Shown: positions 35,754-45,848, counted from the stretch's first letter. The stretch: 64,000 nucleotides of DNA from [Flexibacter] sp. ATCC 35103 (GCF_001975985.1 NZ_MTQF01000001.1:392898-456897), one strand, 5' to 3'. Notes: generated by a model not told the origin, from the letters alone. Translations and numbers: made by a program.

Positions 35754-35890
35754 AATGTCTTTGTTTTTAAGTTATTATTCAATTGATTATTGTGTAAACA
35801 CACTCATGTAAAGTTGATAACTTAATCTTAAAATCTTTTTATATGACTTTTAAAAAAAGTTTCATGATTTACGGATTTGAAATTTCTAAC

Positions 35891-35925
35891 AAAAAAGCAT
35901 CAGTTGTTTAACTGATGCTTTTTTG
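35891..35925 (-). terminator. terminator after secreted repeat protein gene
   Basis: Palindromic stem AAAAAAGCATCAGTT / AACTGATGCTTTTTT, 29 bases beyond the stop at 35954. Confidence 0.85.
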
Positions 35926-35953
35926 TTTAATAATTATTAAAAGGAATAATAAT

Positions 35954-36994
35954 TTAATCAGTAGTAACACTATAACCTCTGTTTATTAAAGTTGTCTTAT
36001 CTATAATACCTTGTCCTGTAGGAGGAGCTGGAGGATTTTGATTCTGCAGATTAATACCAGCTGAATTGAAAGTAACATTTAACATTTTGCTTAAAATCAA
36101 ATTAACCTGTGAACTTGGAAGTGCATTCCTGGTAAAATTTAAACTTGGACTGCTATTATAAGTAGAAGATAATGATGGTAAATCAATAGAACTAAGAATA
36201 GGATTATTACTAAAATAAATGTCTTTTGTTTTAGCCAACAAAGGGAAAGAAGCAGAAACTAAAATTGGATTACCAAAAATATTCAAGTCATATCCATTTA
36301 TTGTTTTTAATAAAGGAAATGTAATCGAACTTACTTTTTTATTCCCTGAAACGCTTAAACCATCATAAACTTCAGTAAGATTATTTAGATTTATATTTGC
36401 TAAATTTATATTATCAACGATTTCCAAATTTATAAGTTTCTTTACTACACTTAAATCTAACGTTGTCAAATTTGTTGTTCCATTTACATAAATATTTTCT
36501 GTGTAAGGTCCCAACTCAGCTGCTATTTGTGCTGCTGCCTGCTGATCTGTAATATCTCCGGTTATTACGATACTTGTTTTTCCTTGATTTTGGCTGCTTC
36601 CGGAATATAAAGCATAAGGAACACTTAAAAGCTGGCTTGTACCACTAATTGTGTAATTAGTTCCTCCAGTTGGGTCAATTTCAGTTTTGATAAAGTGTGA
36701 TCCTGCACCCCAACCTATCCCTGCAAAAGTTCCGGTAACAGGTGTTCCTCCACCTATTTCTATGGTAGCTAATCCGTTATTGTTTGTTGTTGCTGTTTGG
36801 GTTTCTACATAACTTGCTGTGCCACTTGCTGATCCTAATAAAATACTTGTTTTTATATTTACTAAAATGTTCGCAACCAATGTTCCATCTGTTTTACGAA
36901 TAACAGATTGGTAACTCATTTTTTGTGGAGCCTGTGCTAATAAAATTGTAAATGAACTTAATAAGAATGATAATACTAGAGTAATTTTTTTCAT
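35954..36994 (-). CDS. secreted protein with leucine-rich receptor-L-like repeats
   Basis: 346 residues. Signal peptide (1-20, ending ILLAQ). The N-terminal domain (APQKMSYQSVIRKTDGTLV ... SQLLSVPYALYSG) is a module common to exported Bacteroidota proteins. From about residue 165 come irregular Leu/Asn/Ile repeats (LTTLDLSVVKKLINLEIV, SITFPLLKTINGYDLNIFG) resembling a receptor-L or BspA-like leucine-rich fold, likely for adhesion or ligand binding. No sorting domain of its own. It follows a T9SS sorting-domain protein by 20 bases in an apparent operon. Confidence 0.75.
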   Translation of the reverse strand: MKKITLVLSFLLSSFTILLAQAPQKMSYQSVIRKTDGTLVANILVNIKTSILLGSASGTASYVETQTATTNNNGLATIEIGGGTPVTGTFAGIGWGAGSHFIKTEIDPTGGTNYTISGTSQLLSVPYALYSGSSQNQGKTSIVITGDITDQQAAAQIAAELGPYTENIYVNGTTNLTTLDLSVVKKLINLEIVDNINLANINLNNLTEVYDGLSVSGNKKVSSITFPLLKTINGYDLNIFGNPILVSASFPLLAKTKDIYFSNNPILSSIDLPSLSSTYNSSPSLNFTRNALPSSQVNLILSKMLNVTFNSAGINLQNQNPPAPPTGQGIIDKTTLINRGYSVTTD

Positions 36995-37014
36995 ATGTTT
37001 CTGCTATTTTGATA

Positions 37015-37506
37015 TTATTTTTTAATGATTTTAAAAGTTTTTATTGTTTTGTTACGATCATTTATTGTCAGAAAATAAATTCCCTGATTCAATTTTTGCA
37101 TGGATATGCTTGTTTCAGAACTGGTTATTTTTGAATTTCCGGAGATTATTTTTCCATTTATGTCAAATAAATTATACGATAAATCATTTAATTTGTCATT
37201 TACAACTACTAAATTCAGTATATCAGTCGTTGGGTTTGGATATGCAGACATTACAAGATTGATTCCAGTAAATTCATCATTACCTAACGTAGCGATCTCA
37301 TAAGGTTGTTGTATACCTTGCAATATATATTCACTAGCTCCCGTTAAACTGGTATAAACCGTCTGCCCAATAGAATAACTGGATGAACCTCCGGCTCCGG
37401 TAGCATTTCCTCCTGAAACTACAACAGTTTGCTGTGCATAAGTATTTGTTATAAATGAAATATAGGTAATAAATAAGATTAAAAGAGTTTGTTGGTTTCT
37501 TTTCAT
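37015..37506 (-). CDS. T9SS type A sorting domain protein (short)
   Basis: 163 residues. Signal peptide (about 1-24). The middle (SGGNATGAGGSSSYSIGQTV ... LQGIQQPYEI) is a short module often found in such proteins. The last 80 residues form a T9SS type A C-terminal domain: YPNPTTDILNLVV, YNLFDINGKII and GIYFLTI...KTFKIIKK. Such proteins are exported through the outer membrane by the type IX system. Here almost the whole protein is signal plus sorting domain. The downstream secreted repeat protein probably works with it. Confidence 0.85.
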   Translation of the reverse strand: MKRNQQTLLILFITYISFITNTYAQQTVVVSGGNATGAGGSSSYSIGQTVYTSLTGASEYILQGIQQPYEIATLGNDEFTGINLVMSAYPNPTTDILNLVVVNDKLNDLSYNLFDINGKIISGNSKITSSETSISMQKLNQGIYFLTINDRNKTIKTFKIIKK

Positions 37507-37593
37507 ATAATTGTTTTAATTGTTAGTACTTCAAATATATATCAATTCTTACATAAAAGCAGTATTGCAAATGAGGTAATCATAAAAATGACA

Positions 37594-37626
37594 TAAAAAA
37601 AACACCAGCCTTTCAGCTGGTGTTTG
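37594..37626 (-). terminator. terminator after clpB
   Basis: Stem AAACACCAGCTG / CAGCTGGTGTTT-like with T run on the minus strand. Confidence 0.85.
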
Positions 37627-37655
37627 TCTCAAAAAAATAAAAACCAAAAAAATAA

Positions 37656-40259
37656 TTATTTTTCAATATGGGTTTGGTTTCTAAATACCAATTGACCATC
37701 AAAGGCATCTATTAAAATGATGCTGTCTGTTGTAATATTTCCTGCCAAAATTTCTTTAGACAATTGATTCAGTACTTCTCTTTGTACGACGCGTTTTACC
37801 GGTCTTGCACCAAACTGCGGATCGTAACCTTTATCAGATAAATATTTAATCGCTTCCGGAGTTGCATCCATTACAATACCTTGTAAAGCAAGCATTTTTG
37901 TAACACTCTTAAGCTGTAAACTCACAATTCTTGAAATGTTTTCTACTGTTAAAGGTGTAAACATTACAATTTCGTCTATACGGTTTATAAATTCCGGACG
38001 AACAGTTTGCTTCAACAATCCCAAAACTTCAACTTTTGCTGATTCTGTAGCTGATTCAATACTTCCTTTCAGGTTTTCAAATTTATCTTGTATGATCTGA
38101 CTTCCCATGTTGGATGTCATGATGATAATTGTATTTTTAAAATCTGCCAGACGTCCTTTGTTATCTGTTAATCGGCCTTCATCAAGAACCTGCAATAAAA
38201 TATTAAAAGTATCCGGATGTGCTTTTTCGATCTCGTCCAGCAAAATCACAGAATATGGTTTTCTACGTACTGCTTCCGTCAATTGGCCACCTTCGTCATA
38301 ACCAACATATCCCGGAGGCGCACCTACTAAACGGCTCACACTGTGACGTTCCTGATACTCACTCATATCGATACGCGTCATGGCATTTTCGTCATCAAAA
38401 AGATATTCGGCCAAAGCTTTTGCCAATTCGGTTTTACCAACTCCGGTTGTTCCTAAAAACAAGAAGGTACCAACTGGTTTTTTCATGTCCTGTAAACCGG
38501 CACGGCTTCTGCGAACAGCATCACTTACAGCTTCTATCGCTTCTTCCTGACCTACAACACGCTTGTGCAATTCGTCTTCTAAATGCAATAGTTTTTCACG
38601 TTCTGTCTGAAGCATTTTCATTACCGGGATTCCGGTCCATTTTGCTACGACTTCTGCAATATCTTCTCGCGTCACTTCTTCTTTGATCAAAGAATTTCCT
38701 GATTGATATTCCTGCAACTGTTTTAATAAAACATCAAGACGTTCTTGCGCTTCTTTTATTTTTCCGTAACGAATTTCGGCTACTTTTCCGTAGTCTCCAT
38801 CACGCTCTGCACGCTCTGCTTCGTATTTAAAATCTTCAATTTCTTGTTTTACAGTCTGAATTCCGTCAACAACATCTTTTTCTGATTTCCATTTTGCATA
38901 AATTTCATTGCGTTCTTCTTTAAGATTCGCCAAATCCATGTGCAGGATTTTCAGTTTACTTTCTTCTTTTTCACGTTTAATGGCTTCAATCTCAATTTCA
39001 AGCTGCATGATTTTTCGATCCAGAACATCTAATTCTTCTGGTTTTGAATTGATTTCCATACGCAGTTTTGAAGCTGCCTCATCCATCAAATCGATCGCTT
39101 TATCCGGTAGAAAACGGTTTGTAATATAGCGTTGCGAAAGTTCTACTGCGGCAATAATTGCCTCATCTTTTATCTGAACTTTATGATGCGTTTCATATTT
39201 TTCCTTGATTCCGCGTAAAATAGAAATTGCACTTTCAGTATCCGGTTCATCAATCAAAACCTTTTGAAAACGACGCTCCAAGGCTTTATCTTTTTCAAAA
39301 TATTTTTGATATTCATCTAAAGTCGTTGCTCCAATGGCTCTTAACTCACCGCGAGCCAAAGCTGGTTTCAGTATATTGGCTGCATCCATTGCACCTTCTC
39401 CTCCACCTGCACCTACAAGTGTATGAATCTCGTCGATAAATAAAACAATATCACCTTCTGCAGCTGTAACTTCTTTTACAACCGCTTTTAAACGTTCTTC
39501 AAATTCTCCTTTAAATTTAGCACCGGCAATAAGGGCTCCCATATCCAGTGAGAAAACAATTTTATCTTTTAAGTTTTCCGGCACATCACCATCAACAATT
39601 CTGTGTGCCAAACCTTCTGCAATAGCAGTTTTACCAACTCCGGGCTCTCCCACTAACATTGGGTTATTTTTTGTTCTGCGCGTCAAAATCTGCAAAACAC
39701 GACGTATTTCTTCGTCACGGCCAATTACCGGATCAAGTTTTCCGTCACGCGCTAATTCGTTTAGGTTTTTAGCGTATTTATTTAATGAATTATACGTTTC
39801 TTCAGCTGAAGCCGATGTTACTCTTTCTCCTTTACGAAGTTCTTCAATGGCTGCTTTTAAGCCTTTTCCTGTAACTCCCTGATCTTTTAAAATCTGTGAA
39901 ACTTTACTTTTTGAATCGAAAATTGCTAAAATTAAATGTTCGATAGAAACATATTCATCGTTCATTTTTTGAGCAATAATCTCAGCTTCATTCAATGCTT
40001 TATTGGCATCTCTGGAAAGTAAAATATCTCCTCCGGAAACTTTTGGAAAGCTTTGAATAGTACTGTCTAATATTTGTAAAAACAACGGAACATTTACATT
40101 TAGTTTTTTTAAAATAAACGGTGCTACATTTTCGTCTACTTCAAAAATAGCTTTAAAAATGTGTTCGTTTTCTATTTGCTGCTGCCCGTTGCGTTGCGCC
40201 AATTGCTGTGATAGCTGAATGGCTTCCTGCGACTTAATTGTAAATTTATTTATGTTCAT
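37656..40259 (-). CDS. clpB: ATP-dependent disaggregase ClpB
   Basis: 867 residues. Clp N domain (1-145); first AAA+ ATPase (about 160-400) with Walker A GEPGVGKT and Walker [11 protein letters not shown]; coiled-coil middle domain (about 410-530, a ClpB hallmark); second AAA+ ATPase (about 560-770) with [27 protein letters not shown] and [14 protein letters not shown]-terminal D2-small domain. With DnaK it reactivates aggregated proteins after heat shock. No ClpP-binding tripeptide loop is apparent, as expected for ClpB. Divergent from ytxJ. Confidence 0.97.
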   Translation of the reverse strand: MNINKFTIKSQEAIQLSQQLAQRNGQQQIENEHIFKAIFEVDENVAPFILKKLNVNVPLFLQILDSTIQSFPKVSGGDILLSRDANKALNEAEIIAQKMNDEYVSIEHLILAIFDSKSKVSQILKDQGVTGKGLKAAIEELRKGERVTSASAEETYNSLNKYAKNLNELARDGKLDPVIGRDEEIRRVLQILTRRTKNNPMLVGEPGVGKTAIAEGLAHRIVDGDVPENLKDKIVFSLDMGALIAGAKFKGEFEERLKAVVKEVTAAEGDIVLFIDEIHTLVGAGGGEGAMDAANILKPALARGELRAIGATTLDEYQKYFEKDKALERRFQKVLIDEPDTESAISILRGIKEKYETHHKVQIKDEAIIAAVELSQRYITNRFLPDKAIDLMDEAASKLRMEINSKPEELDVLDRKIMQLEIEIEAIKREKEESKLKILHMDLANLKEERNEIYAKWKSEKDVVDGIQTVKQEIEDFKYEAERAERDGDYGKVAEIRYGKIKEAQERLDVLLKQLQEYQSGNSLIKEEVTREDIAEVVAKWTGIPVMKMLQTEREKLLHLEDELHKRVVGQEEAIEAVSDAVRRSRAGLQDMKKPVGTFLFLGTTGVGKTELAKALAEYLFDDENAMTRIDMSEYQERHSVSRLVGAPPGYVGYDEGGQLTEAVRRKPYSVILLDEIEKAHPDTFNILLQVLDEGRLTDNKGRLADFKNTIIIMTSNMGSQIIQDKFENLKGSIESATESAKVEVLGLLKQTVRPEFINRIDEIVMFTPLTVENISRIVSLQLKSVTKMLALQGIVMDATPEAIKYLSDKGYDPQFGARPVKRVVQREVLNQLSKEILAGNITTDSIILIDAFDGQLVFRNQTHIEK

Positions 40260-40349
40260 ATGTATACGATTTAGGTTTGATTTTTGACTATAAAGTTCGA
40301 TATCATTAAAATTACAATTTATTGGATTAAATTTTAACTTTAAATATTA

Positions 40350-40357
40350 TAACTTTG
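40350..40357 (+). promoter_or_regulatory. -7 element for ytxJ
   Basis: TAACTTTG, a TAnnTTTG match, 109 bases upstream of the ytxJ ATG; no -33 box at standard spacing. Low certainty because of the distance. Confidence 0.35.
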
Positions 40358-40465
40358 CTAACGATCAGTCAAATTATATTCCACACTAAAAATACAGACA
40401 AAATGACGCTAAAAAAGTGATTTTCATCATTTTTAAACGCCAAAAAGTCATAAAACAAGTCAAAT

Positions 40466-40855
40466 ATGAGTTTTTTTAATTCAATCTTCGGAAATTCAGA
40501 TAATACAGATACCCCAAAAAGTAATGTAAATTGGACAGAATTGACCGATGTAGCACAATTATTAGAAGTTACAGCAATCTCAAATGAAAAGCCGGTTGTA
40601 ATTTTTAAACACAGCACAAGATGCAGTATTAGCCGTATGGCTTTGAAACAATTTGAGCGTGAATACGATTTAAATGAAAGTGTTGATGCTTATTTTTTAG
40701 ATCTGATTGCGCACAGAGATATCTCTAACGAAATTGCAAGCAGGTTTAATGTATATCACGAATCTCCACAACTTATCCTAATCAGAAACGGAAAAGCAAT
40801 TTATGACGTTTCTCACAGCGATATTGATGCCGTAGCTTTGAAAGAGAAAATATAG
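40466..40855 (+). CDS. ytxJ: bacillithiol system redox-active protein YtxJ
   Basis: 129 residues, a monothiol thioredoxin-fold protein. The active site is FKHSTRCSISRMALKQFE with a single Cys; ESPQLILIRNGKAIYDVSHS is the cis-Pro side. Homologues are linked by co-occurrence with bacillithiol, the low-molecular-weight thiol of Firmicutes and many Bacteroidota, so it may remove bacillithiol from modified proteins. It is next to clpB, suggesting a shared stress context. Confidence 0.88.
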   Translation: MSFFNSIFGNSDNTDTPKSNVNWTELTDVAQLLEVTAISNEKPVVIFKHSTRCSISRMALKQFEREYDLNESVDAYFLDLIAHRDISNEIASRFNVYHESPQLILIRNGKAIYDVSHSDIDAVALKEKI

Positions 40856-40877
40856 TTTCAGGTAAAATGATTTTTGT

Positions 40878-40922
40878 AAAATGTGAGATGTGAATTAAAT
40901 AAATTTACATCTCACATTTTTA
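40878..40922 (+). terminator. terminator after ytxJ
   Basis: 14-bp stem AAAATGTGAGATGT / ACATCTCACATTTT with a T run. Confidence 0.85.
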
Positions 40923-40953
40923 TTTACAATTAATCAATGACATTGACAAATAG

Positions 40954-42129
40954 CTAAAAGCTTCCTTTTGAACCTCCGCCACTAAATCCTCCTCCTCCAA
41001 AATCCATTGGAGAATCCGGAGCTTTTATTTCTGGTTTTATTCCAAAAGTTGAAGCAACTATTAAAGCTTCCGCATTTAAAATTGCATTTGAGTTATTGAT
41101 TCTATCCGGCTTGAAAGTTAAACCTGTTTCGTTATCTTTTAGTTTTCTAATCGAAAAATAAGCTATAGTAAACAACACGAGTCCGCCAAGAGTTAGCGCT
41201 ACTTCTATTGGTAAAACCGAGTAATAAAATCGAATGGTATAGATAGAAAATGCGATGGCCAAAAAACTAATCCAAAGCATAATTCTGTCTTTTGTTTTTA
41301 AGGCCTGAACCAAATAAAGAACAGGAACGATAAAAGTGAAAGCATAAAAGAAAATTGCAAACGGAATATCTTGTCCCGGAAGTACTTCATTACCCAAAAG
41401 TTCAGCCGAAAGCTCTCTAACAACCAAATAATTGCAAGAAAGGTAAAACAATACCAAACAAAAACTATTGGCTAATAATAAACCATTATAGTAATAACTT
41501 ACTTTTAGATTCTTAATTAATCTTTTTGTAAAAAAGTAAAATGCGGCTGAAACCAGCATGGCTGCAAATGGTAAAATCGTTTTTCCGACATCTCCAAACT
41601 CAAACATTGCAAAAAATAAAACTGCCGCTGCTGCCAAACAAAAAACCAATAAAGAAAGTAAATGTAAATATCTTCTGTACATAAAAAAAGAAGCTACTGC
41701 TACAAAAAGTGCTATTTGTATCTCATAACCTTCCGACGTTATGGCAATCGCAAATCCTACATTTAAAAGTGCCCCTAAAATAAAAGCATCGTCTAAACCG
41801 TGTCCATAATACTTTTGACTAGCGAAAAACTCAGCTCCGGCAAAACCAATTGCTGCAAAAATATAACAGCAAATATTAAAAAATGTACGTTCAGAATTAG
41901 AGCCTGTCAATCCTAATAATGCGATTACACCACAGAGCGACAAATATAAAAATGCTCCCAATAAAAAGAATCCCAATCGTACCAAAATGTTACTTTGTCT
42001 CTTAAAAGCCGGTAATTCTTTTTTAATTATATTTTTTTGCTCCTTACTAATAAATCCAGCAGATTCTAAAGAATTAGCTTCTTCAACTAAAGCCAAATTG
42101 TTTAATAAATTTTTATCGTATATTATCAT
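40954..42129 (-). CDS. multi-pass membrane protein with Gly-rich tail
   Basis: 391 residues. A cytoplasmic start (about 1-50) is followed by roughly ten hydrophobic helices (about 52-345) and a soluble tail ending DFGGGGFSGGGSKGSF, a glycine-rich terminus reminiscent of TPM-domain proteins. Its start codon overlaps the stop of the upstream DUF2157 gene by four bases (ATGA), so the pair is co-translated. Probably related to the DUF2157/DUF4401 group; function unknown. Confidence 0.75.
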   Translation of the reverse strand: MIIYDKNLLNNLALVEEANSLESAGFISKEQKNIIKKELPAFKRQSNILVRLGFFLLGAFLYLSLCGVIALLGLTGSNSERTFFNICCYIFAAIGFAGAEFFASQKYYGHGLDDAFILGALLNVGFAIAITSEGYEIQIALFVAVASFFMYRRYLHLLSLLVFCLAAAAVLFFAMFEFGDVGKTILPFAAMLVSAAFYFFTKRLIKNLKVSYYYNGLLLANSFCLVLFYLSCNYLVVRELSAELLGNEVLPGQDIPFAIFFYAFTFIVPVLYLVQALKTKDRIMLWISFLAIAFSIYTIRFYYSVLPIEVALTLGGLVLFTIAYFSIRKLKDNETGLTFKPDRINNSNAILNAEALIVASTFGIKPEIKAPDSPMDFGGGGFSGGGSKGSF

Positions 42130-43127
42130 GCTGCAATTTCTTTATTGAAGGTTTTAATCAATTTTATAAACATTATTATAGAGCCAATAAAATATATTGG
42201 AAGGATCATAATAAATAAAACCCATACATCAGAAAAATTAATGTTCTCCATAATCCTGACAAAAAATATATTAATTCCAATATAGGCGTATATAATCATA
42301 AAAACATATAATGAAATTGCCTTAAGTTCATGGCTGATTCTGTAAAAATAAAAAGAAGAAGCTGCTAAGACAATTAGAAACAAAAACCATATTCCGTCCT
42401 CAAAATACTCAAGCAAACTGCTTATTGATGCAATGCTGATGATATGCAACGCAAAAGTGAGATAGATAATATTAAAATGAGTTTTTAATTGAATTCTTGA
42501 GCTGTAAATTGTCCATAAAACAAGTAGTATTCCTAAAATTATGGCTGAATAACTTAAACTCTGATCTCCATAAAAATTACTGTTATTTAGCAAATCCTGA
42601 GGTGTTACAGAAAGTCCAATATAGGCCGCCAATCCTGTAATAGCAATCGTAAGAACACTTTTATTATCAAAATAGTATGCGCAAAAGAAACTAACCAAGG
42701 TTGGAATTAAAGTTGCAAACCTATAATTTGTGCCAAATGGTTGATATTGAAATTGCAAATATCCTATAAAAATACACGTCAAAATACTGGCGGCTAAAAC
42801 CAGATATTCTAAAACAGGATGTTCAAATTTAGTTTCGTGTTTTTGAAATCCACTTGAATTTTTAAAACAGTAATAAAAGCAAACTCCAATAACGATTAAC
42901 AAGAGCGAAAGAATTGCAATATGCCCAATAGTATCAATATTGTTATAAATCAAAATACCAATTCCGGATGTAAATAATAACACAGATAGATAGAGAAATA
43001 ATTTAAGCTCTGCATTTAACGAAAAAATATTTAAACTGCGATATGAACTAATTTCCTGGTATTGATTTTCAGTTATTAGATTTTTCTCCAACAGTGCTTT
43101 AGTTGCTTGGTCATCAAACTTATTCAT
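42126..43127 (-). CDS. DUF2157 domain membrane protein
   Basis: 333 residues. The N-terminal helical segment (about 1-45, LLEKNLITENQYQEISSYRS) precedes a long membrane region of around ten helices (about 48-325). The layout matches DUF2157, whose function is unknown. First gene of a two-gene unit, overlapping the next by ATGA. Its neighbour shares the same layout (soluble helix pair, then helices), so the two may form a heteromeric membrane complex. Confidence 0.8.
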   Translation of the reverse strand: MNKFDDQATKALLEKNLITENQYQEISSYRSLNIFSLNAELKLFLYLSVLLFTSGIGILIYNNIDTIGHIAILSLLLIVIGVCFYYCFKNSSGFQKHETKFEHPVLEYLVLAASILTCIFIGYLQFQYQPFGTNYRFATLIPTLVSFFCAYYFDNKSVLTIAITGLAAYIGLSVTPQDLLNNSNFYGDQSLSYSAIILGILLVLWTIYSSRIQLKTHFNIIYLTFALHIISIASISSLLEYFEDGIWFLFLIVLAASSFYFYRISHELKAISLYVFMIIYAYIGINIFFVRIMENINFSDVWVLFIMILPIYFIGSIIMFIKLIKTFNKEIAA

Positions 43128-43235
43128 ATTTTAATTTTATAAACATACAAATCAAAAATAGTCTTTTTTGTTTGAATAAATCTTTGACAGTAAAAATAAA
43201 CCTACTAAACCTGTGTTTTATCTACCATTAATTAT

Positions 43236-43254
43236 AATATTTTGACAAAATATT
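43236..43254. promoter_or_regulatory. perfect palindrome AATATTTTG-A-CAAAATATT
   Basis: 19-base palindrome between the DUF2157 and pectate lyase genes, about 90 bases before the lyase ATG. Could be a repressor or activator site; no assignment. Confidence 0.4.
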
Positions 43255-43283
43255 AGTTTATAAATTTTATTAAACTAAATTCG

Positions 43284-43297
43284 TGTAATCGATTACA
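43284..43297. promoter_or_regulatory. LacI/CcpA-type operator upstream of pectate lyase
   Basis: TGTAATCGATTACA is a perfect 14-base palindrome and fits the LacI-family core TGNAANCGNTNNCA. It starts one base after TAAATTCG (43276-43283), a one-mismatch -7 element, and lies 46 bases before the lyase ATG. Repression by a pectin-responsive LacI-family regulator is likely. Confidence 0.6.
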
Positions 43298-43342
43298 TTG
43301 AACTATCTAAACAAAAACCACAAAAAAAAACTTACTCTAAAA

Positions 43343-44404
43343 ATGAAAAAAAATCTTATAGTGCTCTTTCTCTTATGGAGCATATCGAATGTTTTTGCAC
43401 AAAATTATTATATGGAATCTCCAGAAGGATTTGGTGCTACAGCTACCGGAGGTAAAAATGCTACTCCTGTTATAGTAAAAACTTACGAAGATTTACTGGC
43501 AAAAATTAAATCAAATTCTCCCGAAGTAATTTTAATATCCGGAACCATTACAATTCCTAATGGAAAGCCCATACAGCAAATCGTTTCTAATAAATCTATA
43601 ATAGGATTGCCGGGTGCCAAACTTGTTAATGAAAACCAATCAAATCCAGGAGCCGGTATTTTATATTTAAAATCAGGATCTGATAATGTGATTATAAGAA
43701 ATTTAATTTTTGTTGGTCCGGGATCTTATGATATCGACGGTCAGGATAATTTAACAGCAGATTGCACCAATCTTTGGGTAGATCACTGCGAGTTTCAGGA
43801 CGGTCAGGATGGCAATTTTGACAATAAAGGCAAAACAGATAACGTCACTATTTCATGGTGCAAATTTACCTACTTAAAAGAACCAAAATCAGGAGGTTCC
43901 GGCGGAGCTGATGATCATAGTTTTAGCAATTTAATTGGTTCCGGTAAGAATGATTTTCCTGCTGATGGACATTATAGCATAACTTTTAAAAATTGTTATT
44001 GGGCAAAAGGATGTAAACAAAGAATGCCCCGAGCCAGAAATGCCGAAATTCATATTCTGAATTGTTATTACAACACATCAGAATCCGGTTCTTTGGCCAT
44101 TGGTTTGGGCGGAGGAATTAAAAACTCTACGTGTTATGTTGAAGGTACTGATTTTGCCAAAGTCGAAAAAGTTTTTAAAGAATACATTAGCACAGATGGG
44201 GGAACTGTTGGAATTGCTTTTGATAATTGTCGCAAAGGTCCAATGGATTTTGGTACACCGGTAAAAAAACCTTCTTACAGCTACACGACAATTCCGTTAG
44301 GAAAAGTTGAAGAATATGTAGCTAATTCATCGTGTGGTGCCGGAGCAACACTTCAGGTAACTTCAAATGGAGTAATCTCTAGAACTTGCACTACTAAAAG
44401 CTAA
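43343..44404 (+). CDS. pectate lyase (polysaccharide lyase family 1), exported
   Basis: 353 residues from ATG 43343, which begins the signal peptide MKKNLIVLFLLWSISNVFAQ; the TTG at 43298 is not used. Parallel beta-helix of PL1: WVDHCEF (145-151), DNVTISWCKF (167-174) and QRMPRARN (226-233), whose arginines include the catalytic base; Asp residues near 146 and 189-191 (GADDHS) should hold calcium. It cleaves polygalacturonate by beta-elimination. No sorting domain or SusCD genes lie next to it, so it is a stand-alone PL1 enzyme. Confidence 0.9.
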   Translation: MKKNLIVLFLLWSISNVFAQNYYMESPEGFGATATGGKNATPVIVKTYEDLLAKIKSNSPEVILISGTITIPNGKPIQQIVSNKSIIGLPGAKLVNENQSNPGAGILYLKSGSDNVIIRNLIFVGPGSYDIDGQDNLTADCTNLWVDHCEFQDGQDGNFDNKGKTDNVTISWCKFTYLKEPKSGGSGGADDHSFSNLIGSGKNDFPADGHYSITFKNCYWAKGCKQRMPRARNAEIHILNCYYNTSESGSLAIGLGGGIKNSTCYVEGTDFAKVEKVFKEYISTDGGTVGIAFDNCRKGPMDFGTPVKKPSYSYTTIPLGKVEEYVANSSCGAGATLQVTSNGVISRTCTTKS

Positions 44405-44421
44405 TCATAATACTATTACAT

Positions 44422-44463
44422 AAAAAAGCCGATTTGCATTGAATACAAATCGGCTTTTTTTAT
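44422..44463. terminator. bidirectional terminator between pectate lyase and argH
   Basis: Stem AAAAAAGCCGATTTG / CAAATCGGCTTTTTT serves both convergent genes. Confidence 0.88.
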
Positions 44464-44475
44464 TGTGAGAAAGCT

Positions 44476-45756
44476 TTAAAAAGCGGCTTTCATTTTATCT
44501 TTAATCGCTTCTAAGCATAAATTATTGATACTGCCTTCGTGCGTGTGTTTTGTTTCTTTAGGAGATTGATAGGTTCCTGCTTCTAATTGTTCTGCAACAG
44601 CTTTGTATGCATCTCTAAAAGGCATTCCTGCAACTACCATTTCGTTTAAAGTATCTACTGTAAATAGGTAATCGTATTTTTTATCTTTTAAGATATTGTC
44701 TTTTACGGTAATGTCTTTTACAGAGAAAATCGCAATATCTAAACATGCTTTTAGGTTTTGAAGTGCCGGAAATAATCCTTCTTTCAAAAGTTGTAAATCC
44801 CTGTGATAACCACTTGGTAGATTATTCGTAATTAAAGTTATTTCGTAAGGAAGTGCCTGAATCTTGTTGCATTTTCCTCTGATTAATTCGAATACATCAG
44901 GATTTTTCTTGTGAGGCATAATGCTTGATCCTGTTGTAAGATGTGCTGGAAGACCAATAAAATCAAAGTTTTGACTCATGTACAAACAAACATCCATGGC
45001 GAATTTTGATAAAGTTCCGGCAACACTTGCCATTGCAAATGCAACAGTTTTTTCTGCTTTTCCGCGGCTCATTTGTGCTGCAACGGCGTTGAATTTTAAG
45101 GTTTCAAATCCTAATTCTTGCGTTGTAAATGTTCTGTTGATTGGGAATGAACTTCCATAACCTGCAGCAGATCCTAACGGGTTTTGATCAACGATTTTTG
45201 AAGCTGCATTTAACATCGTAACATCATCAATAAAACTTTCGGCGTAGGCAGAAAACCACATTCCGAATGAGGATGGCATGGCGATTTGTAAATGCGTATA
45301 TCCTGGCAATAAAACGTTTTGGTGTTTTTCTGCCGATTCCATCAACAAGTCGAATAATGTTTTTACTTGTTCTTTTAAGGCTTTTAATTCGTCTTTCAAG
45401 TACAAATGAACGTCTACTAAAACCTGATCGTTACGAGAACGCGCAGTGTGGATTTTCTTACCGGCATCGCCAAGTTTTACGGTTAGAAGATATTCGATTT
45501 TAGAATGTACGTCTTCGAAACTGTCTTCGATTACGAAGTTTCCTTTTGCAACGTCAGCAATGATTTCGTTTAAGGCATCAACCAAAGAAGTGGTTTCTTC
45601 CTGAGTTAATAAACCAATTTGGCCCAACATTTTAGCGTGTGCAATAGAACCTAAAGCATCGTATTTTGCCAAAACTAAATCTAGTTCACGATCGTTACCA
45701 ACGGTGAAATGTTCGATTTGTTTATCTGTTGGTATTCCTTTTTCCCAAAGTTTCAT
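44476..45756 (-). CDS. argH: argininosuccinate lyase
   Basis: 426 residues, slightly shorter than the E. coli enzyme (457). Fumarase-fold signature GSSIMPHKKNPD (277-288) and IHTARSRNDQV (102-112). It splits argininosuccinate into arginine and fumarate, the last step of the pathway. Last gene of the ten-gene arg/pro operon, separated from argE by a repeat-containing gap of 92 bases and closed by the terminator at 44422. Confidence 0.95.
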   Translation of the reverse strand: MKLWEKGIPTDKQIEHFTVGNDRELDLVLAKYDALGSIAHAKMLGQIGLLTQEETTSLVDALNEIIADVAKGNFVIEDSFEDVHSKIEYLLTVKLGDAGKKIHTARSRNDQVLVDVHLYLKDELKALKEQVKTLFDLLMESAEKHQNVLLPGYTHLQIAMPSSFGMWFSAYAESFIDDVTMLNAASKIVDQNPLGSAAGYGSSFPINRTFTTQELGFETLKFNAVAAQMSRGKAEKTVAFAMASVAGTLSKFAMDVCLYMSQNFDFIGLPAHLTTGSSIMPHKKNPDVFELIRGKCNKIQALPYEITLITNNLPSGYHRDLQLLKEGLFPALQNLKACLDIAIFSVKDITVKDNILKDKKYDYLFTVDTLNEMVVAGMPFRDAYKAVAEQLEAGTYQSPKETKHTHEGSINNLCLEAIKDKMKAAF

Positions 45757-45773
45757 AGGTTCTATTTTTTTTT

Positions 45774-45836
45774 CGCCACGAATTCACGAATTATTTTTTG
45801 AAAATCTTTGAATTTAAAATTCGTGAATTCGTGGCG
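45774..45836. repeat. inverted repeat, GCCACGAATTC family, copy 3 (argE-argH spacer)
   Basis: Arms CGCCACGAATTCACGAATT and complement, 19 bases each, around a 25-base loop. Confidence 0.85.
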
Positions 45837-45848
45837 GTTTTTCTTTTC

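Noticed and set aside
38219..38686. 155-codon plus-strand frame inside clpB
   Set aside because: Antisense shadow of clpB.
40369..40617. 82-codon minus-strand frame across the clpB-ytxJ gap
   Set aside because: Covers the ytxJ promoter region and antisense of ytxJ; no family resemblance.
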